A stretch of 64,000 bases of DNA from Lucifuga dentata (taxonomy: Eukaryota; Chordata; Actinopteri; Ophidiiformes; Bythitidae). Shown piece by piece: positions 1 to 19,388 of this stretch. The position numbers and the translations under genes are program-made. The stretch is taken from the NCBI GenBank assembly GCA_014773175.1, contig VXCM01000297.1, forward strand, positions 186,001-250,000, read 5' to 3'. Positions within the stretch are counted from its first letter, which is position 1; each line of letters opens with the position of its first letter. The notes beneath the pieces are model-generated. The model was not told the origin of the DNA. It made no database searches and worked only from the letters and a program-made list of their open reading frames with translations.

Positions 1-366
1 CACACACACACACACACAGACATGCGTGAGAGAGAGACACATATGAAGATACACTCTAGCACAATCACATCTGCCTGCACATATATATATTTTATATTCA
101 TATACTTTCACATGCACATTCATACATATTCACCTTTAAACATGCGTAATCTCACAGGGTTTGTATGATGTTCTCTTTTGTATTTTGTATAGTTAATTTC
201 ATGTCAGATTTGTATGTTTGTCATGATTCTGCCATGATGCCAACATTTATTTATTTATATTTATTTTTGGTTTTGGTAAAGGTAAGATAATGAATTTTAT
301 ATTAACATGGTCTGCTTGAGTCCACATGGTCTACATTTTTTCATGTCCTCAAATTTTTTTATTTTA

Positions 367-410
<44 letters not shown>

Positions 411-732
411 TGTTATTATATTGATCTGTTTTAGTTCAAACAAGTCTTCCAAATACATCATAAAAGCACTGCGTAAAGTAAGTCTAAGCATGACAATTTA
501 GCATTCATGCGCACGAGCACATACAGCTGTACACACACGTGCACATACACATACTAATAATGCACATTCCTTTTCATGCAAATAAGATACAGATTTCCTG
601 AGAGTTCTGGCTACACACACACACACCTTCACATACACATATGAATACTCATTCACTTATGAGCACGAGTGTACACATACATAGCTTAAAGTATGTACAC
701 TCAGTGTGCACACACACACACACGTTCATATA
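1..732. repeat. CA-rich microsatellites and an (ATT)n tract
   Basis: A (CA)n tract opens the window at 1-18. A pure (ATT)n tract lies at 371-408. Another CA run lies at 709-723, within a broader stretch of CA/TA-rich sequence. These are simple repeats typical of fish intergenic DNA. Confidence 0.85.
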
Positions 733-1597
733 CCTGAGTACATATACAGTATGATTCACATGCACATAGCACACACACATACACACACACAGAGCTTGGA
801 CGTAGGCCTGTGACTATGACAAGCCCTGCTGTCTGCCTCAGTTCTCTCCCAGGCTTTGGAAGAGGATGGGGAGGAATGCTAAGAAACCAGGAGAAGCCAA
901 GCATACAGTTCCACTGTGGAGGGGGTGGAGGGTTTGAAGGGGGGAAGGGAGGCGGCTGTTGCTCTCCACACCACACAACTCTCTTTCTCTCTTTCCCCTT
1001 CCTTTCCCAGCATCCTCTCAGTCTGCAGAGACCCCATGTGTGTCAGCCAAGCAGCAGAGCATCCCATCTGTCTATTTTACCTATTTTTGTTGTTCCTCCT
1101 GCCATCTTGCTCTCATCGCTCATTTCTCCTATATGTTTGTTTTGTAGCTCTTTACTTTATTGTCTCTCTCTTTTGGGTAAGAGCGGTGCAGAAGAAGATA
1201 TTCAGAGTAAGAGAAAAAAAAAAAGATTGTCCACTGTGGGGGGTAGTAGTATGTGGAGAAGGGATGAGGTGGGAACAGAGTGCATAAAGGAGCAGAGTGT
1301 GAAGAAAGTGAGTTTAATTGGCTCAAAGAGATGATCCTTGAAAGAACAAGTGGTCAAGGATGTGTGAGATTTCAGTGCGCTGACTGAAAAGTATAAAGTT
1401 CAGATCAAGTGATGAGCAGAGAAGAGAACAAGAGCACCTCTGAAATGAAAATTATTATTGTTTTTGTTATGATTATGTTGAAATCTAAGGGCTGGAAAAA
1501 AACACAAGGTGGCCCATATAGATGGATTAAAAAAAAAAGATAAAAATTTAAAAAAGAGGAAGAAATAAAGTAAAAAAGACTCAAGAGAGACAGCACT

Positions 1598-1598
<1 letters not shown>

Positions 1599-1646
<48 letters not shown>
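1599..1646. repeat. (GT)n microsatellite, 24 units
   Basis: Uninterrupted GT dinucleotide repeat of about 48 bp, long enough to be length-polymorphic. A G homopolymer lies shortly downstream at 1869-1883. Confidence 0.95.
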
Positions 1647-1648
<2 letters not shown>

Positions 1649-2247
1649 ATTTGTTTGCTGTTAAACTTCTCCACAGCAGGTGTCAGCTGAAGGAGGAGGC
1701 TCGGAAGGGGAGACATGGAGGAAGAAGGCAATTACTGTTGTGGAGCGTTTTTTGTTTTGTTTGTGGAAGCAGAATTGTGTGGCCTGCTGCTAACGAGGCC
1801 CAGTGAGCTCGTTAATAAATAATGAATTGGGGAAAAGGTGACATGGGGAGTGTGTGTGTGTGTGATTGTGGGGGGGGGGGGGGTGTTGTCTCACTAGAGA
1901 GTGTTGACATTCTCTCTGATAAGCCCCCAGGCTGAATATGGTATCAGTGTTTGATATTGATCTGGCCGCATGCACATTTTCTCAGCTTCTCTCTCCAGCT
2001 CTGCCTTGGGTGCGTTTGATCTGTGTTCCTGCTCAAATGCCCTCTGATTTCCCTTTAGGCTAACTCGCATTGACTTTTTTTTAGAAACATACACACCAAA
2101 ATTACATCACAACATAACTTTCAACTTTCACCTTTCCCACTGTTTGTAACTGACCTGTAATTGTGTCCCCTTTTTAGGATGTTTTGAGCTACTTCTGCAT
2201 AGGTCTGTAACTTGGCTGGATGGGCGTGGCCTCTGTTGATTGGTATA

Positions 2248-2249
<2 letters not shown>

Positions 2250-2288
<39 letters not shown>

Positions 2289-3240
2289 TATTACTCCCCT
2301 CACTTTGTTGTCCAAATGAAGCCCCTCAGATTCCTTCACACTAACACCCCCCCTGAGGAGAGAGGATCAGACAGTCTGCAAGAGGAAATGAATCTCTGTG
2401 CATGTGTGTGTGCGTGCGTGCATGTGTGCGTGTGACCAGCAGCCATGTTGGGAGATATAGTCTAGCATAGACTAAAGACTAAAGAACACTGACAGCTTGG
2501 CTACCTCCCTTTCATTATACTTTGATGCCTCTCTTTGCACTCCAGCTCCTCTTCGTCGCTCTCCATCTTCACTGTGAATAAAGCCCGATCTTTCCATTTC
2601 TCCTCTTCCTCTTCCTGTGTACTATCCAACTGTTAATAGCCTCTGTCAACACAGCGGTCTTTTTTCTGACTGTCACTTTTTTTCCTTACCTTTAAAAGGT
2701 GAATACTTTCAGGATGCTGCTTTTGTCTATGTAGCTGTCTGTTTTTGACACTTTCCCCGCTGATTCATAAACCCTTTCTCCTCTCTGTCTCTCTTCCTCT
2801 CTCGCTTTCTCACCTCCTCGGAGATGGTGACCAAAAATATACAGTCTTATTTTTAAAAGCTCACTCCAGCCATTTAGCTTTTCCTCTCATTACGTCTCCT
2901 TTCATTTCTTTCCTTTTCTTTGGCTTGTTTTTATCCAGCCGGCGAGAGCAGAGACCTGAGGTGCATTTTCCTCCTAAGTTATTAGCAGGAGAATGCACCT
3001 CCACTTTCCTCTGTTCTCCATATTCTATCCTTCAGACTCATGGCCTAAGCTGTTCATTCTGGTTCTGGATTTTTATAATTTTTAGTTTAAATTTTCTGCC
3101 ATGCTTGTCTTCTGAGTTGACTGCATATGTCATGTCTCTATTGGTGTGTGTGTGTGTGTGTGTGTGTTGGGAGGGGATGTCTGCTGGCACTGAGTCAAAG
3201 AAGGTGGTATCTTGTTGAACAGTTTTACATGTCGTAGCCT

Positions 3241-3285
<45 letters not shown>

Positions 3286-3490
3286 GATCAGGTCAGACCT
3301 TGTCTATTTCTATCCACCTCTCACTCCTTCCCTCTCTGATGACACAGACGACCCCCAGGGTACCGTGACTGACCCCCTCAGTCAGCTCTCATCAGCTGGA
3401 TTGACAGCGGTCAATCAGTGTCTGAGATGCTGTGTGACAATGGAAGCATTGATAGACAGTCTGAACCCCTCATGGTTTGTGTGCTGTTTG

Positions 3491-3534
<44 letters not shown>
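2250..3534. repeat. Cluster of four dinucleotide microsatellites
   Basis: Separate pure tracts lie at 2250-2281 (AG), 3144-3167 (GT), 3246-3282 (CT) and 3492-3534 (GT), with unique sequence between them. No function can be read from them. Confidence 0.9.
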
Positions 3535-3537
<3 letters not shown>

Positions 3538-3910
3538 AATTCTGTGACTTGTTATTGTAGCAGATGAGAATTGAGTTTCTTCTTGCAGGACACCTCAGCC
3601 AGATTTGAATTTGCCCTCCAGGCATTTAGGCTAGCTTTTCTACTTAAAGGACCATGCCAGTGATTTTGTATGTTTAAGCCCAATAAATACTACCTGCATA
3701 CACCTTATGTTACTGACAACCATTTTTCAAAAAATAGTAAAAAAAATAAAACCATATATTAGTTTTCATGTTATTTTGCTAAATCCCCTAATCTTTCAAA
3801 ATCAAATGTTCAAATGATACACTCACCTTAAAACTTAGTGTTTTGCTTGCTAACACGTAAGTCTGAATGTAGAAGGCATGGTCGTTTTGAATTTCTCTGT
3901 AAACAGCAAA

Positions 3911-3952
3911 TATTCTATTCTATTCCATTCTGTTCTATTCTATTCTATTCTA
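3911..3952. repeat. Imperfect (TTCTA)n pentanucleotide repeat
   Basis: About eight copies of a TTCTA-type pentamer with single substitutions. Confidence 0.8.
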
Positions 3953-4816
3953 ATATAAAAGAGGTCTTCTCCTGGGACTCTATTCGCTGGCAGAGACATT
4001 GTCTTCTGAGCAGCTCCACATTGGACCAGTTAAATAAAAAATAAGAAGAGTGTTTTGTTCACAGTGATGGATTACCTACTGTATCTCAAGCACATTTCAA
4101 GTCTCTACAAGTTTATTTTAATAGTGTACTGGAATGAAGTAAAACCAATGGCTGTCTGGAAGGTAGGAAAAAGCAAATCTTAAAATGTACCACTTCAGTG
4201 TTTTGGAAAATGGTTGGCAGTAATGTGTTTGCGAGTTGTATTTATTGGGTTCAAACATGCAAAACCACTGGTATGCTCCTTTAAATTTCCCTGGATAAAT
4301 AAAGCATATATCACTTTATTTAAATATATGTTTTCATGTAGTAGTGTTGTTTGTTTCTGTGTCCTCAAAACCAAATATTTTTTAAGAACCAACAAATCTG
4401 TTAGCTGGACAATTTATCATTATACGTAATAAAAATCCTGTTGCCTAATGACAACACAATTAAGACTCTCATTTATAAGGCTCCAAATTAACATATCAAT
4501 AAGCCTTATAGGAAATGTCTCATTAATTAGTCATCCCTTAATTGGCCCTGAATGCCATTATTGTGCTTGTGTGTTATCCATGTATTCATTAACAACATTA
4601 CTGTGCATGGCCAAGCCAGGATGGTTTTACTGTTGTGATCTTTTTAGCTGTGTATTGTTTGTGTGTGCATGATAAGTGTGTCTGTGCACGATATGACACC
4701 CCTGCCGGTGCTGTTGCACTGGCTGGTTCTCCTTTGATCAGTGATGCCTGGCATTGGGCGGGGGAGCTTGGAGGTATGTGGCGTGAGTGTGAGGATGTGT
4801 GTAGAGGTGGGGTGGG

Positions 4817-4817
4817 N
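4817..4817. other. Single-N assembly join
   Basis: One N in a G-rich stretch. No duplicated flank is visible. Confidence 0.7.
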
Positions 4818-6204
4818 CGTGACGGAATTGCTTTTTCTGAGGGGGGGGGACTGGGTGAACATGGTATGGTGATTGTGTTGAGGGCTGCTAAAGGGGCAGG
4901 TTGATTTATTGTTTCAGCAGCAATAGCCACCATTTAACATCCCCTCCCTCCCTACTTATTCACCAAGACCCCTCGGTCTTTAATTACAGTCCTCAGCCTC
5001 CTCCATTCTTTCAACCATGTTCTTATTAGAATTGTCATACCACACATCTTACCACGCTCAAATTGGAAGAGGACAACAGTATATATGAGACAGACCCTGG
5101 GGGGGTTGTGGCATAAAATGTCACAGTCGTGTTGATTTTGCATTCCATTACTACCTTATGGTCAGGAAGCCAGTGAGAAATACAGAGACGGTAGAGAGTA
5201 ATGAAGCTGGGGAACTGAAGGTCAAAGCAGGAGGTGAAAAAAATAAAACATGAAATGGATGAAACTGAGGTGAGGAGGAAATGGGCTGATTAAGATATGT
5301 ACATGATAAAAAAGAGGGATGGGGGTGACAAACGGTGAAACAGAGCATCCTCTGAGATAGGAGGAGGGGTAAAGACATGTTAAATGGTATGCAAGCCCAG
5401 TGGTCCAACCTGATGAATTCAGAAAAGGCCACAGGAAGAAAAGAGGGAGGAAAGGAGAGCTAGAGAAAACAATGGAGAAAAAAAATCAGAAAATGAATTC
5501 AGGAATAAAGGAGAAAAAGTAGTTTTTACTGCAACAGACATCCAGTTTAGCAGTTACTGTATCCAAGTATGTACTTACTGCCTCACTGGAAAATTACACA
5601 TAACTCTGTTCTAAAATGAACATAAATAATCTTAATCCACCAAATAAGACTCCCTCACACCAATAACTGGGCAAATATCTGTAAAGATCTACATTAGCGA
5701 TTCTCTGCAACAAAGAGAGGCGTATGGGAGGGGGGGGCAGCTCACCCCGTACAATTTATCACTGTGTTGCCTTTCGCACCATGAAATATCAGCCTATTAA
5801 AACATTCATTGAGCTGATTAAACTGCAATAAAATCTAACAAAATTTGCACTGACACTTTCAGTGCATGATTTATTAGGCCAAGGCTTTGCATGTGCTTCT
5901 TCAACCCCAATAAACACAGGGAGGGAAAGATCAGATGCTGCTGCCACCTGTTGGCTGATGTCAGCTCTAGGAGTTTCCTCAGTTTTTAAATTAATTTCCA
6001 GACAGCAGATTGTAAGAAAATACAGAATTGAAGCTAAATAACAAAGCAAAGTGCTGAAATCAAAATACTGCACTAAATACAAAGTATTTGCTTTTAATTT
6101 TGATGATTTCAATTCTATGTGGCTAAAATAGCTTGAACATATTGGATCTAATGGCAATTTGATTTCAAACTTTCTTTGCTCTTTCACAGTAAAATCACTA
6201 GTTG

Positions 6205-6240
6205 TTTTTTTTTTTTTTTTTTNTTTTTTTTTTTTTTTTT
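6205..6240. repeat. Poly-T with single-N join at 6223
   Basis: 18 T, one N, then 17 T, followed by unique sequence. This is probably one poly-T run represented twice at a contig end. Confidence 0.75.
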
Positions 6241-8296
6241 GATGTTTTATTTTAAGATGAGGAGGAGTTTTACTATAGATCAGTTAAATGTTTCAAACCT
6301 GACAGTTCAGTTTTATTTTATGTCTCAATGTTAGCAAAGATCATTAAGTGACAGAATATAATCATATATGATATTTTCCCTTATTTATTTTTGCTCAGAG
6401 AGAAAAAAGTAAAACAAAGGAGAGAAGCATAGTGCTGTGGTTGTTTGAAATTACTAAGTGGACCTAATTACACTTAAAAAAAAACATAATTGCAGCTGCA
6501 TATTTTTTAATTATATACACATCAGTAGGCACAAATAAATGAGTTACACCCATATGGCAATTATTTCTATTTAGTTTGGGGTTCATAAAATGACAGCCAT
6601 GTCACTATGCTGTATGCCATCATGTCAACAAGCCCCATATATTCACTTTTATTTCAGATGACTGGAGCAGGTTCAGATTCTAACAATATCCAGTCATATT
6701 TATTGCATCAGCTGAAGTGGAAGTGTTTTGTGTTGTATTGATCCACTTGGTTTATTACAGGCTGTGTGAGTGTTAACAGTGTCAAAGAAGACAGGAGGAG
6801 GGATTACCCGGGAATGATGGTATTGATTGGGGTTTGCCTTGTGAGAGGACTACACATTGCTCAACCCACCAGGGGCACACAGTAGTGGAGAGATGATGCA
6901 CAAAGACCCTGTACATGAACACCACATGAGACATGTTTACGGCATTTGCCCAGGGTGATGTATATTAAAGTTTTTAGGGTGGGACTGTGGAGTCATGACC
7001 TTCAAAAGTGACATGGGCTGACGAATAACATCATTAGGAAGCTAGTTAGGGCCTCTTTAACTGTTGTTTAACTGGTAATGATGTGTGTGTGCGTATGTGT
7101 GTGTGTTGTTATTGTTGTTAAGTCTAGTAGTGCTCTGGCCTGAGAGTCACACTCACACACTGGATCAGTCGCTGACAGCTGACAGACTGGAACGTGAGCC
7201 AGCAGTGATTAAAAAAGACTGACCCCATTTCACCAGGCACCACACCACAAACTGTCCTATGCAGTGCACCTGAGGACAGTTTCTCCGAAAAAGACCTGGA
7301 CTTGCCTGAAATAAAGGGCTGTATAAATAAATTAACTTTAGCACAAATCCACTTTGTCCATTATTTCATGTAACGGACATCTGTCTGATAACATTTAGTA
7401 GATTTATAGGAACCATTTTCTAATAATGCATACTTTTTAAGGGCTTATAAGTTAGAATTAATGGTTTTATTAATAATAAATAAATTATTTAATGTATTAT
7501 AGAGCAGCAAAAAGCTATTTATCCATTTAGCTCCAGCCAATTAACAGTTCAGCCTGTTATCTTCTGCAAAAGGACTGCAGAACATCCAGAGACCAAAATC
7601 CACCAAAACAACTTAAAACATGTACAACTGCCAACTAACTGACTGGCTGACTTAATGATACACAAAGATTTTTCACAGTCTGGCAACCCAAAAGTTTTTT
7701 GTTTTTTTTTTTATTTAAAAAAAGAAAAGCTTATTACTAAATTAAACCGCATTGATAAATGATTTGTTATTCATTAACTATTGATATAATAGTAATATTG
7801 TTACCTATTGTGAAATTTTGAGTGGATTTTGTGGTGACTGTGTCAGAAAGATGCTGATTCAACTTCACTTCTCTGTATTTAAAGTAGATATTGGATATTA
7901 TAATGTGTTCCTGTTATTTTGTCTCCACCCCTGCGTATATTTACTTTGATATCATACAATAGTGTATTCTGTTATTTCATTCACAACAACTGGATGTTTA
8001 AATAACCAGTAACTGGTAACCCAGTACTGCAGCCCTCAGATCATCCCAAACACTTGCATGTTTTTTCTGACAGCCCATGCTTTAGCGATGAGGGCCCATT
8101 ATCCATGATATAGCAATGATATCAAAGCTATTAATAGAAATCAGACCCAGAATGATAGTTCAGGAAGAAAAGATGACTGAAGATGTGGGACCCGGGTATC
8201 CTCTCAGCACAGTGGCTCCTTTATATTACAGTGTTGGCCTGTATATTGTTGTGGCTAAGAAGGATACTGTATGTTCAAGGTATGTATAAGTTGGAA

Positions 8297-8300
<4 letters not shown>

Positions 8301-8341
<41 letters not shown>
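8301..8341. repeat. (GA)n microsatellite
   Basis: Pure GA dinucleotide tract of about 41 bp in unique sequence upstream of pfkm. Confidence 0.95.
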
Positions 8342-8344
<3 letters not shown>

Positions 8345-8895
8345 CAGGATTAGTTATGTTTCTAATGTACTTGTCTGAGTAAATGTCAATGAGGACACAC
8401 ACATTGCACTCTTCTAAACTCTTCTGAGTTTTAACAAGGTAATAAATGTTTATGAAAATGACCTGTTTTGTTCAGTTCTAGGGATGACTGTGTAGTTCTA
8501 TAGTTATGGTGGTGAAGATGGGGAGGGGCTACTGCGTGTGTTTTACAGATAGCAGCACCAGCTCTCTGTTGCATTCAGGCATACTGTTTCTATTTAAAGA
8601 AAGCTGCATAGAATAACCTCACACACTTACTGTTGTTACACTGATTATGACATTTTCACCTTCATTCAATTTATACAGACATCCATGACATCTCCCTCAT
8701 CATGGCTGTTGCTTTTCACAGTCCTGTGTTAATATTGAGATTCAGGTGCTTATTGTTGTAGTGCAGTGTTAATGTGCCTGTTTAATTTTATTACTACATT
8801 ATCCAAGAAGCAGAAAATAATACAGCAATTATGTTTGTGGGAAATGACATGCTACTTACATGACATGCTACTTAAATTAAATTTATTAGTCAGTG

Positions 8896-8903
8896 CACGC
8901 ACG

Positions 8904-8937
<34 letters not shown>

Positions 8938-8938
8938 T
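8896..8938. repeat. (CG)n/(CA)n compound microsatellite
   Basis: Short CG alternation passing into CA alternation. This is a Z-DNA-prone composition, but nothing shows function. Confidence 0.9.
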
Positions 8939-10232
8939 ACAAACACAAACCCATACACACAGCTATCTGTAGTACTCTGATGTATCTAATTACCTCATCT
9001 GATTCATAATTCCAGACATGTAGAGCATACTAACAAGGTATCGTGTCTGCTAGTGGAGTCGTTAATAAAAGAGAGAAACTGAATTGGTGAAATTTCTCCA
9101 AATTAATAACAATGAGAAATTAAAAGTGAGTGTGAATTATACGGTATGCTTTGTTCCTATCATTAAGCTATCAGTTAATAATACCCAGAGGTCTTGTTGG
9201 TGCACAACTTATTTCATCTACTTGGGAGAAATATGATGTCATTAAACTGGACATCTGGCATTCTTAATTGAGTGAAAGAATTAAGTTTTTTAATAAAGAA
9301 ATGAAGGTAGTCAGGACTAGATTATCAATGGATGTGCTCTTTCCTCAGCCATTCAGCTGCAGCTCATAGCAAATGACATGATAAGGTCAGTGGGAGTAAC
9401 CTGCCTACAGAAAGAAGATGTTACACGAGGCTCACAAATTCTTTCAATAACAAGTCAAAAATGGATAAGAGAGGAAATTTCCATTAATAATGTTTGAGCA
9501 GTTTGTTTTTGTAGAGAGGTATTGTAGAGAAGGTTTATCATGTGAATGAGACAGCCTTGTAGCTTGGAATCAGTTATGCATAATTTTAAGGTGCTGGATC
9601 AGCTGTATAGGTTTATGTTGCATGGAAAGTACAGTTGAGGTTTTATTATATGAGTATTGTGGATCTTTCCTCATCTCACCTCGTCAGGTGGTGATGACCT
9701 ATCAGCATCTGAACATGAACAAAAGACGTGCTCGAGCTCTCATCTGCCGCTAGCTGGGGATGCTGGTAAGCAAAACTGTAATTATCAAAACCAATTTGGA
9801 CAGAGTGTATAGGCTATCTGAAGCGAAAGTGGTAAATGAAGAGCTAAATCAACATTTACAGACTACCCCAATCATTATGATAATTGATAATGTTTTAGAC
9901 TTGTGTGCTACTACAGCAGATGTTTATACACTTTAATATGGGCCTTATAGCTGGTGCATTTCAAAACATTTATGATCATTCCATTTGAGTCCACATGATT
10001 GGAGTCAGGCATCAGTAATTAGATACAGTAACATCATCAGGAATGATGCGTGTGTGTGTGCATGCATCTAAATGTGGTTGCACAACTACGTGTGCCCCAA
10101 TGTCTGCCAAGAGAATAGTTCAGCTGTGCACCCTTGCTACTGCTATTACTTTCCATAACAGGCAGGCTGAGTGAGAGGTGAGGGTCTGTTATAGCAGGAG
10201 AGATTTTCACAATCAAGGCCTCTTTCTCTCAG

Positions 10233-10252
10233 CAAGCATCAGCTCCAGCACC
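10233..10252 (+). other. pfkm: pfkm 5'UTR end of the first coding exon
   Basis: A pyrimidine-rich acceptor (tctttctctcag) ends at 10232, so the exon carrying the start codon has only 20 nt of 5'UTR. At least one upstream non-coding exon is therefore expected in the preceding 10 kb. Inferred from the acceptor; no transcript was seen. Confidence 0.6.
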
Positions 10253-18242
<7,990 letters not shown>

Positions 18243-18332
18243 CCTTTCCATGTTATTAGGTCACCCAACAAGACATGAAGAGGCCTGACTGTTTTCTCTG
18301 TAAAGCACTTTAAGACTGTTTAACAAAAGTGC

Positions 18333-18393
18333 AATAAATATAAATTTTACTCGTATTATCACTGTCAAAACACAAAATCTGTCTCACAATAAA
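18333..18393 (+). terminator. pfkm: pfkm polyadenylation signals
   Basis: Canonical AATAAA hexamers lie at 18333-18338 and 18388-18393, 91 and 146 nt after the stop codon. The implied 3'UTR is short, about 110-170 nt. Which signal is used cannot be told. Confidence 0.7.
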
Positions 18394-18399
18394 CTCCTC

Positions 18400-19388
18400 A
18401 TCAGACAGGTGTTTATTTACTGAAAACACTTACACCTATATTTGGGAACCTGTTAGTATATGCTAAATTGAATACTCTTATTTGATTGTTTCTAATTAGT
18501 TTTTTTTTTTTTTTTTTATTTTCACAAGTCACAGTACATTCATTGGAAAGAAATGATGTGCTATATGGTTCATCAATCACTATACTGAAAGAGAAATCTG
18601 GGTTCTGCCTAGAGAATCTGTCCCACAGTGCCTATAGGTGACATTTCATCAGAACTGTATTTCTAAGAAACAGTTTGGGTCCATATACCACCTGTGAAGT
18701 GCTGACATTAGCAAACACTACAATAGCAAATAAATAGCACTGGATACACAGAACCGTTTAAAACTAAATGACCAATGACCTTTCAATTTACTGACCAACC
18801 TGTACAGGTAGCATGAAACACATTGCATGCGAATGTTGCAATGGCATGCAATAAATAGTACGTAGAATTCCTCCTAATTCTATTTCAACATAGTAAATAT
18901 TGTTTAAAATTTTAATTTAATTCTTCTTTTTTTCATGGACAATGCCATTTAGAACATTTCCAACACCTGACTGGAGATGAAACTCGCTAAGTTGGAGCAT
19001 CTGTGCAAAACTACAATACCCACAAGCCCTTGCGTCATATTTCCGGGAATAAACCGGATGTGTTATCGGATTGGTTAGCTAACGCGTTTCAAAAACGGCG
19101 GCGTAGTTACCATGATTATTGAGTTGCAATAACTATACGTTCATTTATGTTTTCTGAATAATTTGGACCGCGAATCAGCCAACGGTCGCTTTCCGCTGTA
19201 AACTGATAGGAGTACAAAAGTCTCCGTGTCGAGGTAATGTGAAATGGCAACAGCTGAAAATTTGGAACTACGTGAAGATAATTAATGCAGCCTGGGTTAA
19301 CGCTGTTGCTTGTTAACGTTAAGCTAACTGAGTTTCACCGCTGTTTGAAATCAACGTGACTAATCTACATGCCCTTACAGCTGTCGAC
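18400..19388 (+). promoter_or_regulatory. espl1: pfkm-espl1 intergenic region with putative espl1 promoter and non-coding exon
   Basis: The first 600 bp are AT-rich and show nothing. From about 19010 the sequence becomes CpG-richer. It shows an ETS-like ttccggg/accggat pair (19041-19060), an inverted CCAAT box (attgg, 19070-19074) and a TTTGAA-type CHR on the opposite strand (within gcgtttcaaaa, 19083-19094). That layout fits cell-cycle genes. A donor (gag|gtaatg) at 19233/19234 and an acceptor at 19380 suggest a non-coding first exon joined to the exon that starts 8 nt before the ATG. This is inference from motifs. Confidence 0.5.

Larger units (their letters stand above)
1..10232. other. 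Microsatellite-rich region upstream of pfkm, no coding exon recognised
   Basis: No open reading frame in this stretch resembles a known protein. The long ones are low-complexity translations of CA, GT, GA or T-rich DNA. It holds many simple repeats (listed separately), two single-N assembly joins (4817, 6223) and AT-rich unique sequence. It presumably contains the pfkm promoter and at least one non-coding pfkm exon, because the first coding exon starts behind a splice acceptor. One weak candidate exon is 9689-9766, which lies between an acceptor-like cag and a gtaagc donor. That is inference only. An intron of an unseen upstream gene cannot be excluded. Confidence 0.6.

Noticed and set aside
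2745..3547. Long + strand reading frames across the CT/GT repeats
   Set aside because: The translations are dominated by Leu-Ser and Cys-Val runs from microsatellites, so they are not genes.
5789..6187. 132-residue reading frame on the - strand
   Set aside because: No resemblance to a known protein, no splice or start context, and AT-rich chance composition.
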